This document shows positions 40,393 to 50,822 of a DNA stretch of 64,000 nucleotides, piece after piece (the first letter of the stretch is position 1; each line of letters starts with the position of its first letter). The DNA comes from Sorex araneus (taxonomy: Eukaryota; Chordata; Mammalia; Eulipotyphla; Soricidae): positions 31,768,939 through 31,832,938 of the forward strand of contig NC_073305.1 of assembly GCF_027595985.1 (NCBI RefSeq), written 5' to 3'. The notes under the pieces are model-generated. The model was not told the DNA's origin, searched no databases, and saw only the letters and a list, made by a program, of their open reading frames with translations. The position numbers and the translations under genes were made by a program.

Positions 40393-40565
40393 AGTAACAA
40401 TGATAGGTCTCATTTCCCTGACCCTGAAAGAGCCTCCAATGCGGCACCGTTGTGAAGGACGAGTAAAGAGAGGCTGCTAAAATCTCAGGGCTAGGATGGA
40501 TGGAGACGTTACTGGCGCCCACCCGAGCAAATCGATGAACAATGGGATGACAGTGATACAGTGAC
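40393..40565 (+). mobile_element. Tail-type SINE, 3' module only
   Basis: CAGTAACAATGATAGGTCTC, CCTGAAAGAGCCTCCAATG, GGAGACGTTACTGGCGCCC, CAAATCGATGAACAATGGG, GACAGTGATACAGTGAC. Confidence 0.85.
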
Positions 40566-40686
40566 ACCCAGAGATGTTCAGGACTTATTCTTGGCCCTGT
40601 GCTCAAAAATCACTGCCCATAGGCTCAGAGGGGACATATGGGAATGACGGCAGAGACAACTCTATAGGGCTATCTCCAGCCAGCCC
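40566..40686 (-). mobile_element. SINE (older)
   Basis: CCCAGAGATGTTCAGGAC to CTATCTCCAGCCAGCCCC. Confidence 0.65.
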
Positions 40687-40858
40687 CAATTCTCCTGACT
40701 TGATTAAACACATTTTGAATACTCTGCCCTAGCCAAGCAGACCAGTAAAACAAGTCCACAGTGCTTTTCCTCCAAGAACTCCAGGATTCAATTACTCTGC
40801 ATGTCCCATCCCAAATGGGACACAGAGCTGCTCTGAGTAGTGGATAAGATAGACTTGT

Positions 40859-41030
40859 AGGGTTGGAGAGATAGGTCAGCAGGTAGGGTGCTTGCCTTGC
40901 ACACAGCTGATCCGGGTTTAATCCCCGACATCCCATATAGTTCCCTGAGTCCTGCCAGGAGTGATCCTTGAGCACAGAGCCAGGAGTAAGCTCTGAGCAC
41001 TGCCGAGTGTGGCCCCCTTAAAAAAAAAAC
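40859..41030 (+). mobile_element. SINE (older SOR-type)
   Basis: GGGTTGGAGAGATAGGTCAG to GAGTGTGGCCCCCTTAAAAA. Confidence 0.87.
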
Positions 41031-41141
41031 GATTAACTTGTAATAAAGCATCTGTGGCACCATGTTAGTTTATGGCGCAATAGTTCAACTTTTCTGCATG
41101 TCCGAACAATTTTTAACTAAAGTCATAAAGAAAATCAGACA

Positions 41142-41287
41142 CTTGGGGAGTGAGTGCCTTGCATACAGCAGACCAGGATTCAATCCCCAGCACATCTTAT
41201 AGTCCCCAGACCTGCCAGGAGTGATCCCTGAGCACAGAGGCAGGAGGGAGCTCTAAGCGCTGCTGCATGTGGCCCCCAAGTCAAAAT
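41142..41287 (+). mobile_element. SINE (older)
   Basis: CTTGGGGAGTGAGTGCCTTG to CATGTGGCCCCCAAGTC. Confidence 0.75.
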
Positions 41288-41410
41288 TAAAAAGTAAAAT
41301 CAGACACTTTAAGAAAGGAGGAGAGACAGTAGACAGACCTCCGTGTTGGGGTATTTAAGGTACATCAGAACAATTCTTGGGGGTCTGTTTCTCTGAATTT
41401 ACAAAAGGAT

Positions 41411-41476
41411 AAGAGGGTTGGTGAAACAGTTACAAAAAATAAGGCACCTGCCTGGATGCAGCTGACAACGAAAAAG
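41411..41476 (+). mobile_element. SINE head fragment
   Basis: AAGAGGGTTGGTGAAACAG to GATGCAGCTGACAACG. Confidence 0.6.
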
Positions 41477-41489
41477 TGAGCATCCTGGG

Positions 41490-41678
41490 GGGGCTGGAGC
41501 GATAGCACAGCGGGTAGGGTGTTTGCCTTGTAAGCAGCCGACCCAGGTTCAATTCCCAGCATCCCATATGGTCCTCCAAGCACCAGCAGGAGTAATTCCT
41601 GAGTGCATGATCCAGGAGTAACCCCTGTGCAACGCTGGGTGTGACCCAAAACAGCAAAAAAAAAAAAAAAAAAAAAAA
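41490..41678 (+). mobile_element. SINE (SOR-type), full length
   Basis: GGGGCTGGAGCGATAGCAC to GGGTGTGACCCAAAACAGC plus a 24-A tail. Confidence 0.92.
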
Positions 41679-41679
41679 G

Positions 41680-41750
41680 CATATAGCAGACCCAGGTTCA
41701 ATCTCCCAAGCATCCCATACGGCCCCTGAGCACTGCCAGGAGTGTTCCCA
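41680..41750 (+). mobile_element. SINE middle fragment
   Basis: GCAGACCCAGGTTCAATCTC to TGCCAGGAGTGTTCCC. Confidence 0.75.
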
Positions 41751-41765
41751 CCTACACAGACACAG

Positions 41766-41766
41766 A

Positions 41767-41815
<49 letters not shown>
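41766..41815 (+). repeat. (CA)n microsatellite
   Basis: About 24 CA units. Confidence 0.95.
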
Positions 41816-41819
<4 letters not shown>

Positions 41820-41924
41820 AAAAAAAACAGCATCCTTAAATTTTTGTAATAAAGATCAAATAAAGATTTTAGGGCTTCATGAATCAACACGGATATTAAG
41901 GTACCTCCTCCTTTTATGTTTTTA

Positions 41925-42092
41925 TTCTTTTTGTTCTTAGGTCACACCCAGTAGTACTCAGGGCTTACTCTTCACCAGATGTGAGGGGGTTGCTCCTAGA
42001 GGTGCTCAGGGACCAGGTTGTGCTAAGGATCAGACTCAAAGCTCCAACATACAAAGCACATGCCGAGCACATGGAGCTATCTTTCTGGCCCC
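41925..42092 (-). mobile_element. SINE (older)
   Basis: TTAGGTCACACCCAGTAGTAC to CTATCTTTCTGGCCCC. Confidence 0.78.
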
Positions 42093-42229
42093 TAGGGAGA
42101 ACCCTTTGAAAGGAACATCCAAACAGAAAGCTGTCGACTTCTCTAGTGAAGAAACTTTCATCAATGATGAATAGTCAAATGCTGCGATTGGCCACATCAA
42201 GATGAGACATTTGTGGTGAAAGAGACACC

Positions 42230-42370
42230 AGAGAGAGTTAGGAGATACTCCAGTGGGTAGGGAGCTTGCCTTGCGCACGGCTGCAAAACCTGGAACCCCA
42301 AGTTCTATATGGTGCTCTAAGCCCTGACAGGAGTATTCCTTGAGCACTACTGGGTGTAGCCCAAAAACAA
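42230..42370 (+). mobile_element. SINE (older)
   Basis: GAGAGTTAGGAGATACTCCAG to GGGTGTAGCCCAAAAAC. Confidence 0.72.
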
Positions 42371-42387
42371 GAAGAAAAGGAAGAAAA

Positions 42388-42570
42388 GGGGCCAGAGTGA
42401 TAGTACAGGGGGAAGGTGTTTGCTTTGCACGCAGCCGACCTGGGCTCAATCCCCGGCATCCCATATAGTCCCCTGAGAACTGCCAGGAGTGATTCCTGAG
42501 TGCAGAGCCAGGAATGACCCCTGAGCATCACCAAATGTGACAAACCCAAAAAGCCAGGAAAAAAAAAAAG
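42388..42570 (+). mobile_element. SINE (SOR-type)
   Basis: GGGGCCAGAGTGATAGTACAG to AATGTGACAAACCCAAAAAGC. Confidence 0.88.
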
Positions 42571-42647
42571 AAAAGAAACACGAAATGGAATTTCACAAGG
42601 TTTGAAGAGTATTACTTCTTTTGTATTAAATTATTTTTAATAAATCA

Positions 42648-43331
42648 GAGAGTCTCTGGCCCACGCGCCTGGCTGTCTTCCCCGGGGCCCCTCAGAGGGA
42701 ATGGGCTCCAGCTTCCTTCCCCGCCCTGAGCAGAGCTCCCACAGCTGAAGACCTCCAGAGCCTTAGCCACAGCCATGCTCAAGGCCCCTCTCCACACATT
42801 CAGACGAGCCTCACGCATGAAGGTACCGGCAGAGGAACCCAGGTGTGTGGGACCCGGGGCTGAGACCTCCAAGCTGCTCAGACCGGGACTGGTCCAAGCT
42901 GCTCAGATTGGGACTGGGCCTCTTCCGCCCAGATTTCCCATTTTCCAGTAGCTAGGCAGTCACACCCAGGGATGTCCCCAGCGTCGTGTAATCCCACCAA
43001 CAGCCAACATCCAGAGACTATAAAACCAAGCTCTCGGACATCATATAGCCTAGTTCTCCCTCTGGGATAACCAGCAGGCTACCGACAGTTTCCTGCCCAC
43101 ATAGGAGAGCTTCACAAACTCCCCGTGGTATATTCATATGCCAAAATCAGTAACAATGCTGGGTCTCATTCCCCTGACTCTGAAAGAGCCTCCAATGAGG
43201 CATCGTTGGTAAGGACAAGTAAGGAGAAGCTTAGGGCTTCTCAGGGCTAAAAATTCCTTATTTCTTAAAATCTCAGGGCTAGGATGAATGGAGACGTTAC
43301 TGAGACCACTCGAGAAATTCGACAATCAATG

Positions 43332-43371
<40 letters not shown>

Positions 43372-43390
43372 AATGATGATGATGATGAAT
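42648..43390 (+). mobile_element. Composite retroposon, longer copy
   Basis: A GC-rich 5' part (GAGAGTCTCTGGCCC, GGGCTCCAGCTTCC, CAGCCATGCTCAAGGCCCC, GACTATAAAACCAAGCTC) is fused to the tail-type SINE 3' module (GGTATATTCATATGCC, AGTAACAATGCTGGGTCTC, GGAGACGTTACTGAGACC, AATGGGATGATG) and a (GAT)n tail. It matches 49888-50439 over both parts but has about 145 extra bases near 42850-42995. Confidence 0.82.
43328..43388 (+). repeat. (GAT)n microsatellite at retroposon tail
   Basis: About 20 GAT units with one AAT interruption. Confidence 0.93.
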
Positions 43391-43457
43391 AAGGACAAAA
43401 TTCACAAGAAGAGATCATTCAGGAAAACATGATTTGATGAGATATTCAACACAGAGA

Positions 43458-43548
43458 TAGACCAGGGCACAGATCTTGCGTGCACCAGGCCCAGGTTTGA
43501 TCCCTGGCAACACGCGGTTCTCTGCGCATTACTGGGTGCAGCTCTGAA
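43458..43548 (+). mobile_element. SINE fragment
   Basis: CCAGGTTTGATCCCTGGCAA and TTACTGGGTGCAGC. Confidence 0.6.
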
Positions 43549-43735
43549 GGGCCTGAGTCACCATGGTTGGGGCCCTGTAGGCCTCCTAGCAGTGCTGGGG
43601 TGGCTTATTGGATCCCTGGCACCCCAGGGCCAAAGAAGCACCACATCCTCAGACCTTGCATGGCACTTGAATCACCTGCAGGTTGGCCAGAATCACTGAA
43701 GGGGCCCTCAAGCCTCTTGATCATCACTGGGGAGT

Positions 43736-43736
<1 letters not shown>

Positions 43737-43786
<50 letters not shown>
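43737..43786 (+). repeat. (CA)n microsatellite
   Basis: About 24 CA units. Confidence 0.95.
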
Positions 43787-43787
<1 letters not shown>

Positions 43788-44311
43788 CATAACTGGGTCT
43801 CACTTGTTCAGCTGTGATTTTCAGGAGGCTGGGGGCCTCCTAGCAATTCTGGCCAATCAGCCTGGCAGTTCAAGTCCTGTGCCAAAGCCCCAGGGTGAGG
43901 CACCGCTCAGGCTCTGCAGAGTTGCCCGGTCAGATGGTGCCAGGGATTCCCCGGGCCACTCCGCCGTGTTAGAGAGTCTCCTGGGCCACAACGATGGTGC
44001 TCAGGGGCCTGTAGGGCTCTGCCGGGCAACGCTCGGGGGCCCGTGTGGTAGCAGAGCCAAGGCACCTGCCAGGCACTCACTGCCACCCCTGTGCTCGCTC
44101 TCCAGCCTGAGGTTGGAATCTTTGATTGTCATTTTTTTAGCTGCTGCTACTGAAAAGGAAAAAAAAAAGTCCTGGACTCTCTGAGCAGGTTAGACAATAA
44201 TGTGGAAATAAAGGTGAGTCCCGGGTGCTATCCTACATTAAAAAGGCCATCAAGGACCTTAAAGGAGCTTTCGTGTGACAAAATAGCAATGCTACAAAAC
44301 AGAAAGCAACG

Positions 44312-44315
<4 letters not shown>

Positions 44316-44352
<37 letters not shown>
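44316..44352 (+). repeat. (GA)n microsatellite
   Basis: About 18 GA units. Confidence 0.95.
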
Positions 44353-44356
<4 letters not shown>

Positions 44357-44743
44357 CGTGCTGGATTTGGTCAGGTCACAGAAGTGACTTCAGCTAAGCG
44401 CTTCCGTGTGGGGGCCGGAGGGAGGGTGTTGGGTGCACGTGCACAAGAATATCAGGTTTGGACGTATAGAAACCAGACAGAGGGCACTGGAGGGGGGAGA
44501 GGGAGGGGCTGGGGTGGAATTTAAGGGAGGAGACACAGAGTGCGCAGAGACACTGAGAATGGCGGGCCAGGAGGGTAAGGAACCGAGCCACCAGGGAAGG
44601 GAAGCTTGAGGTCCAATTTGGGAGGGTCTTAAATTAAGGTTAAGGCTGGGGTGGGACCATGGGTACACTAAAGCCCAAAACTCCCCGTTATAAGTTCTGG
44701 GGCTGTGGTTACAGGACAGAGACTATGGCTCACCCTGCTGTCG

Positions 44744-44936
44744 GGCCCGAGAGACAGGATTTGAGGCACTTGCTCTGCATGCAGTTCCCCTAGCCACAAC
44801 CCTGATTCAACACACCTCCGCCCCGCCCCACACCGACACACCTGGGGTTCCCCTGAGCACCACCACCAGGGATCCCTCCAGAACACCAGAGCCAGCAATA
44901 GCCCCTGAGCACCTCAGGGTGTGGTCTCTCATAGCT
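44744..44936 (+). mobile_element. SINE (older)
   Basis: GGGCCCGAGAGACAGGATTT to CTCAGGGTGTGGTCTCTC. Confidence 0.7.
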
Positions 44937-45125
44937 CCAGAGACCCCCCCGCCCCCAGCACCACCCCACAGAGGTTCAAGGTGGTTGCCTAGCAGGCAAA
45001 CCCCAGCACTAAGCACTGCCAGGTGTGCCCCTCATAAAACAAAAGACCCCGAGAGTACCAGTCTTTTTTTTTTTTTAAGTAAAACCAGATTTTATTTGGA
45101 GGTTTTTAGGAAGAGCGAGGGGGAG

Positions 45126-45174
45126 TGAGAGAGAGAGGGAAAGGGAAAGACAGAGAGAGAGAGAGGGAGAGGGG

Positions 45175-45230
<56 letters not shown>
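45126..45230 (+). repeat. (GA)n-rich purine tract
   Basis: About 105 bases, almost pure GA, interrupted by GGGAAA and GGGGGACA. A mirror-type purine tract that could form triplex DNA. Confidence 0.95.
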
Positions 45231-45231
<1 letters not shown>

Positions 45232-45821
45232 CAATGCACTCAAGAGAGAACACAGGCTTCTCCAAAGGCGGAGAGCCCTTACACACATCCCAGCACCAGC
45301 ATTAGATACATCTCACGACGGGGGACAAGACTGACACATGTGTGTGCTTGGGTGCCACATGTGCTCGGCCACGTGGGTATGAGCAGCACATGGGCTCAGG
45401 CAGCATATTGCAACCTGAATATCACTTTTGATGTTTTGCGTCTTTGTAGTCTTGTGGTTGCCTAAGTGAACAGACCTGACAGTTCGCATGGTGGTGCCAG
45501 GCGTGGGGGCAGGGGCACCCTGGCAAGCCTGAGGAGGTGAACCGGCGTTGGTGCCTGAATGGAACCCAGATTGCCGGAGCCACTGTGAAGTGTGTCTTCA
45601 TGAGCCACAACTAATGAGGCCAACGCCCCTCTCTCCAAGTGTGTCAGGGGCCAGTGAAGCGCATCAGTCAAAGTAAGTTCTCATGGTGAGAGAAAATAAA
45701 TTGTAACTCTGAGGTCACGCGAGGTAACTTGTGATGATGGTTTCACAATAGATAACTCAGTTGGACACATATGATTCTATTATATCGCAATAAAACTGGC
45801 ACGAGACGGATTCCAGAGTAC

Positions 45822-45968
45822 AGTGAGATAGTACGAGAGATAAGGCGCTTACTTTGCACGTGGTCAACCCTTGGTACCCCATGCAGTCTCCTGGGAACCA
45901 CCAGGAATGATCCCTTCGTGTGGGGCCAGAAGTAAGCCCAAAGTACCACCATGGGTGGTTCCCCACCA
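45822..45968 (+). mobile_element. SINE (older)
   Basis: AGTGAGATAGTACGAGAGAT to CACCATGGGTGGTTCCCC. Confidence 0.7.
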
Positions 45969-46021
45969 CCCCGCACCCCTGACAAAGTAGCTTGAAGCTG
46001 AGACTTTCCTTTATAGACTTT

Positions 46022-46192
46022 CTTGCTGGGGGCAGGGGGCTAATCTGGCATCGCTTAGGGGTTACTCCTGACTTTGTGCTCAAGAATTATTCCTAGCATG
46101 CCCAGGGGACCAAATGGGGCGCTGGGGGTAGAACCTGGGTTGGCTGCGTGCAAGGCAAACGCCTTCCCTGCTGTACTGTCATGCTGGCCCCT
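46022..46192 (-). mobile_element. SINE (older)
   Basis: GGGGGCTAATCTGGCATCGC to GTACTGTCATGCTGGCCCC. Confidence 0.82.
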
Positions 46193-46288
46193 TCCCTTAT
46201 AGTTGAGCAACGGGGATGCAAAGGGTCCCGAGCAAGCTCTGGGTTTAGGGGGGCCATGGAACAGCAGGAAGTCAGGGATTCTCCTCAC

Positions 46289-46460
46289 TTTTTTTTTCTT
46301 TTTGGGTCACACCTGGCAATGCACAGGGGTTCCTCCAGGCTCTGCACTCAGGAATTACTCCTGGCGGTGCTCAGGGGACCATATGGGATACTGGGAATCG
46401 AACCCGGGTCAGCCATGTGCAAGGCAAACGCCCTACCCACTGTGCTATCGCTCCAGCCCC
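46289..46460 (-). mobile_element. SINE (SOR-type), full length
   Basis: Near-consensus; CTCCTCACTTT / CTCCCCACTTT on the two sides. Confidence 0.92.
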
Positions 46461-46994
46461 TCTCCCCACTTTCTAGCCACCTCCTTCGGCAGCACGGGCT
46501 CCACAGAGCCCCAGAGGTGCTGTTTTGGGAACTCAGGGGAAAAAAAACGGGAAAAATTAAGCAGTAGTCACGACATGACTTAGACAGAAAGACACCACAA
46601 GAATCGCTGGGAGGGAAGAGGCCAGGGGCTGGCTCTCGGGAGAGTGAGGAGCAACTGGAATACTTCCTGCAGCTCTGGCTTCACTCACACGGGACGGGGG
46701 GGATGGGAAGTCTGGAAGCCATGAGGGGTCCACCCAGCAATCCCGGACGCCAATGGCGGGAGACTGTGCCACCAAATCCCTCCTCAACCCTTCTGCCGTC
46801 CAGACATGGTTGACTCAAGTCCAAGTCCATCTGGAGAGGGAGCTGTGGACTCTTTGCCATCCCCCCTCCCTCTCTCCTCCCTCTGCCTCTCCCCCTTCCT
46901 CTCTCCCCTCCTCTCCTCTTTCCTCGCCTCTCCCACACCCCTGTCCTGGAGTGACTGCAGACACTGCAAATGCCTTACTTCCCAGGGTGTGTCC

Positions 46995-47152
46995 CTCTTA
47001 TGTTGGGGCTACACCTGGCTGTGCCCAGGTCTTACTCTGGCTCTGCTCAGGGGTCACTCCTAGGCAATTCTCTGGGGACCAATGTGGTGCCAAGTACTGA
47101 ACCCTCTGCCCAGTCCTGTGCAAAGCAAGGGCCTTACTCTGGGACTCTGCCC
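46995..47152 (-). mobile_element. SINE (older)
   Basis: GGGGCTACACCTGGCTGTG to TGGGACTCTGCCCC. Confidence 0.72.
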
Positions 47153-47214
47153 CGCACTCCCTTTACTGAGCCCATCGAATTCGCCCCAGCCCTCTCCCAC
47201 ATTTAAGCTCTGAT

Positions 47215-47475
47215 TTAAAGTGTGCGCGAATGTGTGTGTATATACGTGAGCATGAGTGTGTGCGCACGTGTGAGTGCACGTGTGTGTGACCACATTAGTG
47301 AAAATGTGATTGTGTGGGGGAGGGAGTGAATGTGTGATTAGGAGGGGGAGCCATGAAAAATGTATGATTGCGTGTCTGAGTACATGAGGATGAGTGTGTT
47401 TGTGTTTGTTATGTGTAATTGTTTTTGAGTGTGTGCATTATGTGTGATGTGGTGTGTGTGTGTTACGTGAGATGG
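47215..47475 (+). repeat. Degenerate (TG)n-rich region
   Basis: Alternating TG runs mixed with GAGTG and TGTGATT words; old dinucleotide repeat. Confidence 0.75.
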
Positions 47476-47507
47476 CTGTTGTTCCAATGTTGCAGGCAGG
47501 ACTCTGG

Positions 47508-47590
47508 AACTGATTGGCGCCCAGCACTGCATGATGCTCGGAGCACTGCCAGAAGTAACCCCTGAGCACCTCCAGGGGTGGTGCCTGAAC
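47508..47590 (+). mobile_element. SINE 3' fragment
   Basis: GCCAGAAGTAACCCCTGAGC and CCAGGGGTGGTGCC. Confidence 0.55.
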
Positions 47591-48451
47591 AACATCAAGA
47601 AGAAAGCTTTGTCTGGGGACAGGAGATGACGCAAAGGGAAGGGGTACAAGTTTTGCAGGAAGGGGCCCAGCTTATCCCCAGCCCCCAGCCACATGTCGCT
47701 GTTGGGGCAAAAGCTAAAACCAGCTGCTCTCTTATAACATTCAGCGACACTCCGGGTGGTTTGGAAGCCTCATTTCCAGGCCCGTGGCCTTCAGCAGAAG
47801 ATGAACACTCAGATAAGGAGACAGGCCTGCCCTGCCTGAGGACATCCAGCGGAGTTCTTGGCAACTCCACGTTCTGGGTCTGAAGCACTGGAAGAGAGGA
47901 GACGTTTGGAAGATGCTCAGAGTTCATGGAACCATGCAAAGGCTTGGCTTCAGGAGCCAGGGCTCAAGTCACAGGCGCTGACGCAGGCGGCACGTGCTTT
48001 TCCACTGAGCTCCGTCCCCAGCCCAGAAGCACCCGCATGTTCGGGAATGAGTTTCTAGAAAGGAGGTTTAGGTTAGCATGGAGGTGGAAGAGGCAGGGCA
48101 GGGGTCAGGACACACCCTTGCGGGCAGCCCAGCCAGTTCAGTCCCCAGCGCCACATGACCCCTGAGAGACCCACGTGATCCACGGCACCACAGGGCTCGA
48201 GTGGCAGGTTGTGGGAGCTAGCACTGAACCGCAGCCGGACTGCCCAGAACGGCCTCAGAGGCCCTCCAGCACTGAAGCAGCCTGTGGGAGGCCTCTCTCA
48301 GAAATGAAAGCCTTTAATGCTCCTTGTTGGCACCTCTCAACAGCTCCCAGGGGACAAGGATGTAAGATAAGCAAAGAGTTCAGATGAGAGATCTACAGAG
48401 GCTAGTTGAGTCCTGCTCAAAGCCAGATAAGCGAACAGGCGCCACATTTCC

Positions 48452-48472
48452 TTGCCGCCAGCAGAGGGCGCA
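48452..48472 (+). promoter_or_regulatory. Single CTCF-like motif
   Basis: The plus strand reads CCGCCAGCAGAGGGCGC inside this interval, an excellent match to the CTCF core (CCASYAGRKGGCRS). It lies in intergenic sequence about 10 kb upstream of CMTM6 and 3 kb beyond the DYNC1LI1 3' end. Its orientation is opposite to the array at 10 kb. Confidence 0.6.
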
Positions 48473-48670
48473 TGGGTACTAATCCTGGCTCTGCTCTTTA
48501 AAAGGTATCAGGGATTTGGGGAGTGGGGAAATAAAATTCTTTAGCTTCCCTGCTGTCAACAACCCACTGGGGGGCTCCTGCATGCCGTTCTTTGAGCCAG
48601 CTCCCTGGCCCCTAAAGCAAACTTTTGAAGGAAGGGTGCGCGGGTGGGGGCAGGGGGGCGGCCACGGAGT

Positions 48671-48793
48671 GTTAACTCACACCTTGGCTTGCTCAAGGGT
48701 CACTCCCGGAAGTGCTGGGGGAACTGACTGGGTTGCCAGGATCAAACCCAGAGACCTAGTGCAAGGCCTTACCTGCTGGACTCTCCAGCCCTC
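48671..48793 (-). mobile_element. SINE (old)
   Basis: GCTTGCTCAAGGGTCACTCC to GGACTCTCCAGCCCT. Confidence 0.65.
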
Positions 48794-49329
48794 AGCAGCC
48801 TTTCCTCCTGGCCCAGGCGTAGCGTCAGCATCTGGAAACTGGAAATGCAAACTGATTTTTGTTCTACCCAAAATCTGAGTGAGCAGCTCTGGGTGAGGCC
48901 CCAAATCTGGGCTTTACCCTGGGAAACACTGCAGACTGCATTCACGGCTTTGCACTCCTAGATCACGCAGTTAAAAAAAATTTTTTTTTAAATATATGTA
49001 TTTTCTCTCCGGTTTGTCCATCTTCTTTTCAATAAAGGGTAAAGGGTATTGGTGGTAAAGCTTTTGAAATTAAAATAGAATATTTTTGTGTAGTTTATAC
49101 CCGCATTTCTCCTAGGAACAAAGCTGAACATTTCTCTATGTTCAAGGACCATTTTAAAAATAGTTTTTGATTCGTCTGCTTATGTCTGTTGCCTATTTAT
49201 ATTCTATAGCAGTTTTGTTTTTTCCACCTGAGTTCTTTTTAATTAGGAGTATTGGCGTTTTAAATGTTATGTTGTAAATGTTCTTTCAGTTGTTTCCCAT
49301 TTGACTTCGCTTATGGTGTTTTCTACCTT

Positions 49330-49456
49330 TTTTCCCCCACTAACCTGCAGTGGACATCCAGCAGTACCCAGGGACCATCTGGGGTGCCAAGCATAGAACC
49401 AGTGTTGGCTGTGTGCAAGGCAAGCGTCCTACCTGCTGTTCATCAATCCAGACCCT
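49330..49456 (-). mobile_element. SINE (old)
   Basis: ACCATCTGGGGTGCCAAGC and GTGTGCAAGGCAAGCGTCC. Confidence 0.6.
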
Positions 49457-49594
49457 ACACCCCTAATATTTTAAATTTATGTGCATTAACATAATTGACA
49501 CTACCAGGTCTGGTGGCTACTTAGAGTGGCCTCTATGAAACAAATTAATTCTTCCATGTTTATAAGTACCTTAAAAATTTCCCACAATGTAATT

Positions 49595-49839
49595 CACTGT
49601 ATCACTGTCATACCGTTGCTTATCGATTTGCTCGAGCAGGCATCAGTAACGTCTCCATTGTGAGACTTGTTATTACTGTTTTTGGCATATCGAATATACC
49701 GCGGGGAGCTTGCCAGGCTCTGTCGTGTGGGCAGGATATTCTCAGTAGCTTGCCAGGCTCTCTGAGAGGGACGGAGGAATCAAACCCGGGTCGGCCGCGT
49801 GCAAGGCAAACGCCCTAACCGCCGTGCTATTGTTCCAGC
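49595..49839 (-). mobile_element. Tail-type SINE, full length with TSD
   Basis: Minus strand has the tRNA-like head (GGGGCTGGAACAATAGCACG) and the complete second 3' module. Perfect 14-bp repeat CCCACAATGTAATT at 49581-49594 and 49840-49853. Confidence 0.93.
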
Positions 49840-49887
49840 CCCACAATGTAATTACCACTATATATTTTAAAATTTATATCCAACTAT

Positions 49888-50439
49888 AAAGAGAGTCTCT
49901 TGCCCGCATGCCTGACTGTCTTCCCCAGGGCCCCTCGGAGGGGATGGGCTCCAGCTTCCCTCCCCACCCCGAGCAGAGCTCCCAGCAGGCAAAGACCACC
50001 GGAACCTAGCTACAGCCATGCTCGAGGCCCCTCTCCACATGTTCGAGCAGGCCTCACGCATGAAGGTACCAGCAGAGGAACCCAGCTGTGTGTAATCCCA
50101 TCAACGGCCAACATCCAGAGAGAGACTTAAAAGCAAGCTCTTAGAAGCAGGCGGCCGCAAAGATATCATGTAGCCTGCTTCTCCCTCTGGGAGAGACTGG
50201 CAATCTTCTGAGAGTTTCCTGCCCACCTAGGACAGCCTTGCAAGCTTCCCATGGTGTATTCATATGCTAAATCCAGCAACAAGCTGGATCTCATTCCCCT
50301 GACCCTGAAAGAGCCCCCAGTGTGACATAGTTGGGAGGGCCCAGTCAAGATAGACGTCTAAGATCTCAGGGAAAGAACGAAATGAGAGGTTACTGAGCCC
50401 GCTTGAGAAATCGGTGATTAGCGGGATTTCGTGATCGTG
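49888..50439 (+). mobile_element. Composite retroposon with perfect target-site duplication
   Basis: 552 bp. The 5' part (AAAGAGAGTCTCTTGCCC, GGGATGGGCTCCAGCTTCC, GAGGCCCCTCTCCACATG, TAATCCCATCAACGGCCAAC) is not tRNA-like. The 3' part (TGGTGTATTCATATGC, CCCTGACCCTGAAAGAGCC, GAGGTTACTGAGCCCGC) is the tail-type SINE module. The 12-bp duplication ATATCCAACTAT (49876-49887, 50440-50451) shows it inserted as one unit. Long TSD and no LTR termini argue for L1-type mobilisation. Confidence 0.88.
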
Positions 50440-50481
50440 ATATCCAACTATTAAAATGCCAGAGAAAATTTGAAAATTTGT

Positions 50482-50660
50482 GGGGCTGGAGCAATAGCAC
50501 AGTGGGTAGGGCGTTTGCCTTGCACGCGGCCAACCCGGGTCCGATTCCCAGCATCTCATATGGTCCCCCGAGCACCGCCAGGAGTAATTCCTGAGTGCAT
50601 GAGCCAGGAGTAACCCCTGTACATCGCCGGGTATGACCCAAACCCCCCCCCAAAAAAAAG
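50482..50660 (+). mobile_element. SINE (SOR-type), full length
   Basis: GGGGCTGGAGCAATAGCACAG to GGGTATGACCCAAACCCC with A tail. Confidence 0.92.
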
Positions 50661-50674
50661 GTAATTTGAGTAAT

Positions 50675-50822
50675 TTTGGGGGGGGCTTTGGGGCCACATC
50701 TGGCAGTGCTCAAGGCTTAAACCTGGCAGGGCTTAGGGGACCATGAAGGGTGCCAGGGATTGAACCTGGGTTAGCCACATTCAAGGCCACATGCCCTACC
50801 CATTGCAGTATCTCCCCAGTGC
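50675..50822 (-). mobile_element. SINE (older)
   Basis: TTTGGGGCCACATCTGGCAG to CAGTATCTCCCCAGTGCC. Confidence 0.78.

Noticed and set aside
41766-41815. CA repeat as a Z-DNA regulatory element
   Set aside because: It sits at a SINE end in intergenic sequence; nothing beyond the repeat itself supports a function.
42645-42872. Conserved minus-strand peptide shared with 49867-50061 (REA..N.WRGA.SMAVA)
   Set aside because: It is shared because both loci are copies of the composite retroposon. There is no start/stop conservation, and the frame is broken outside this part.
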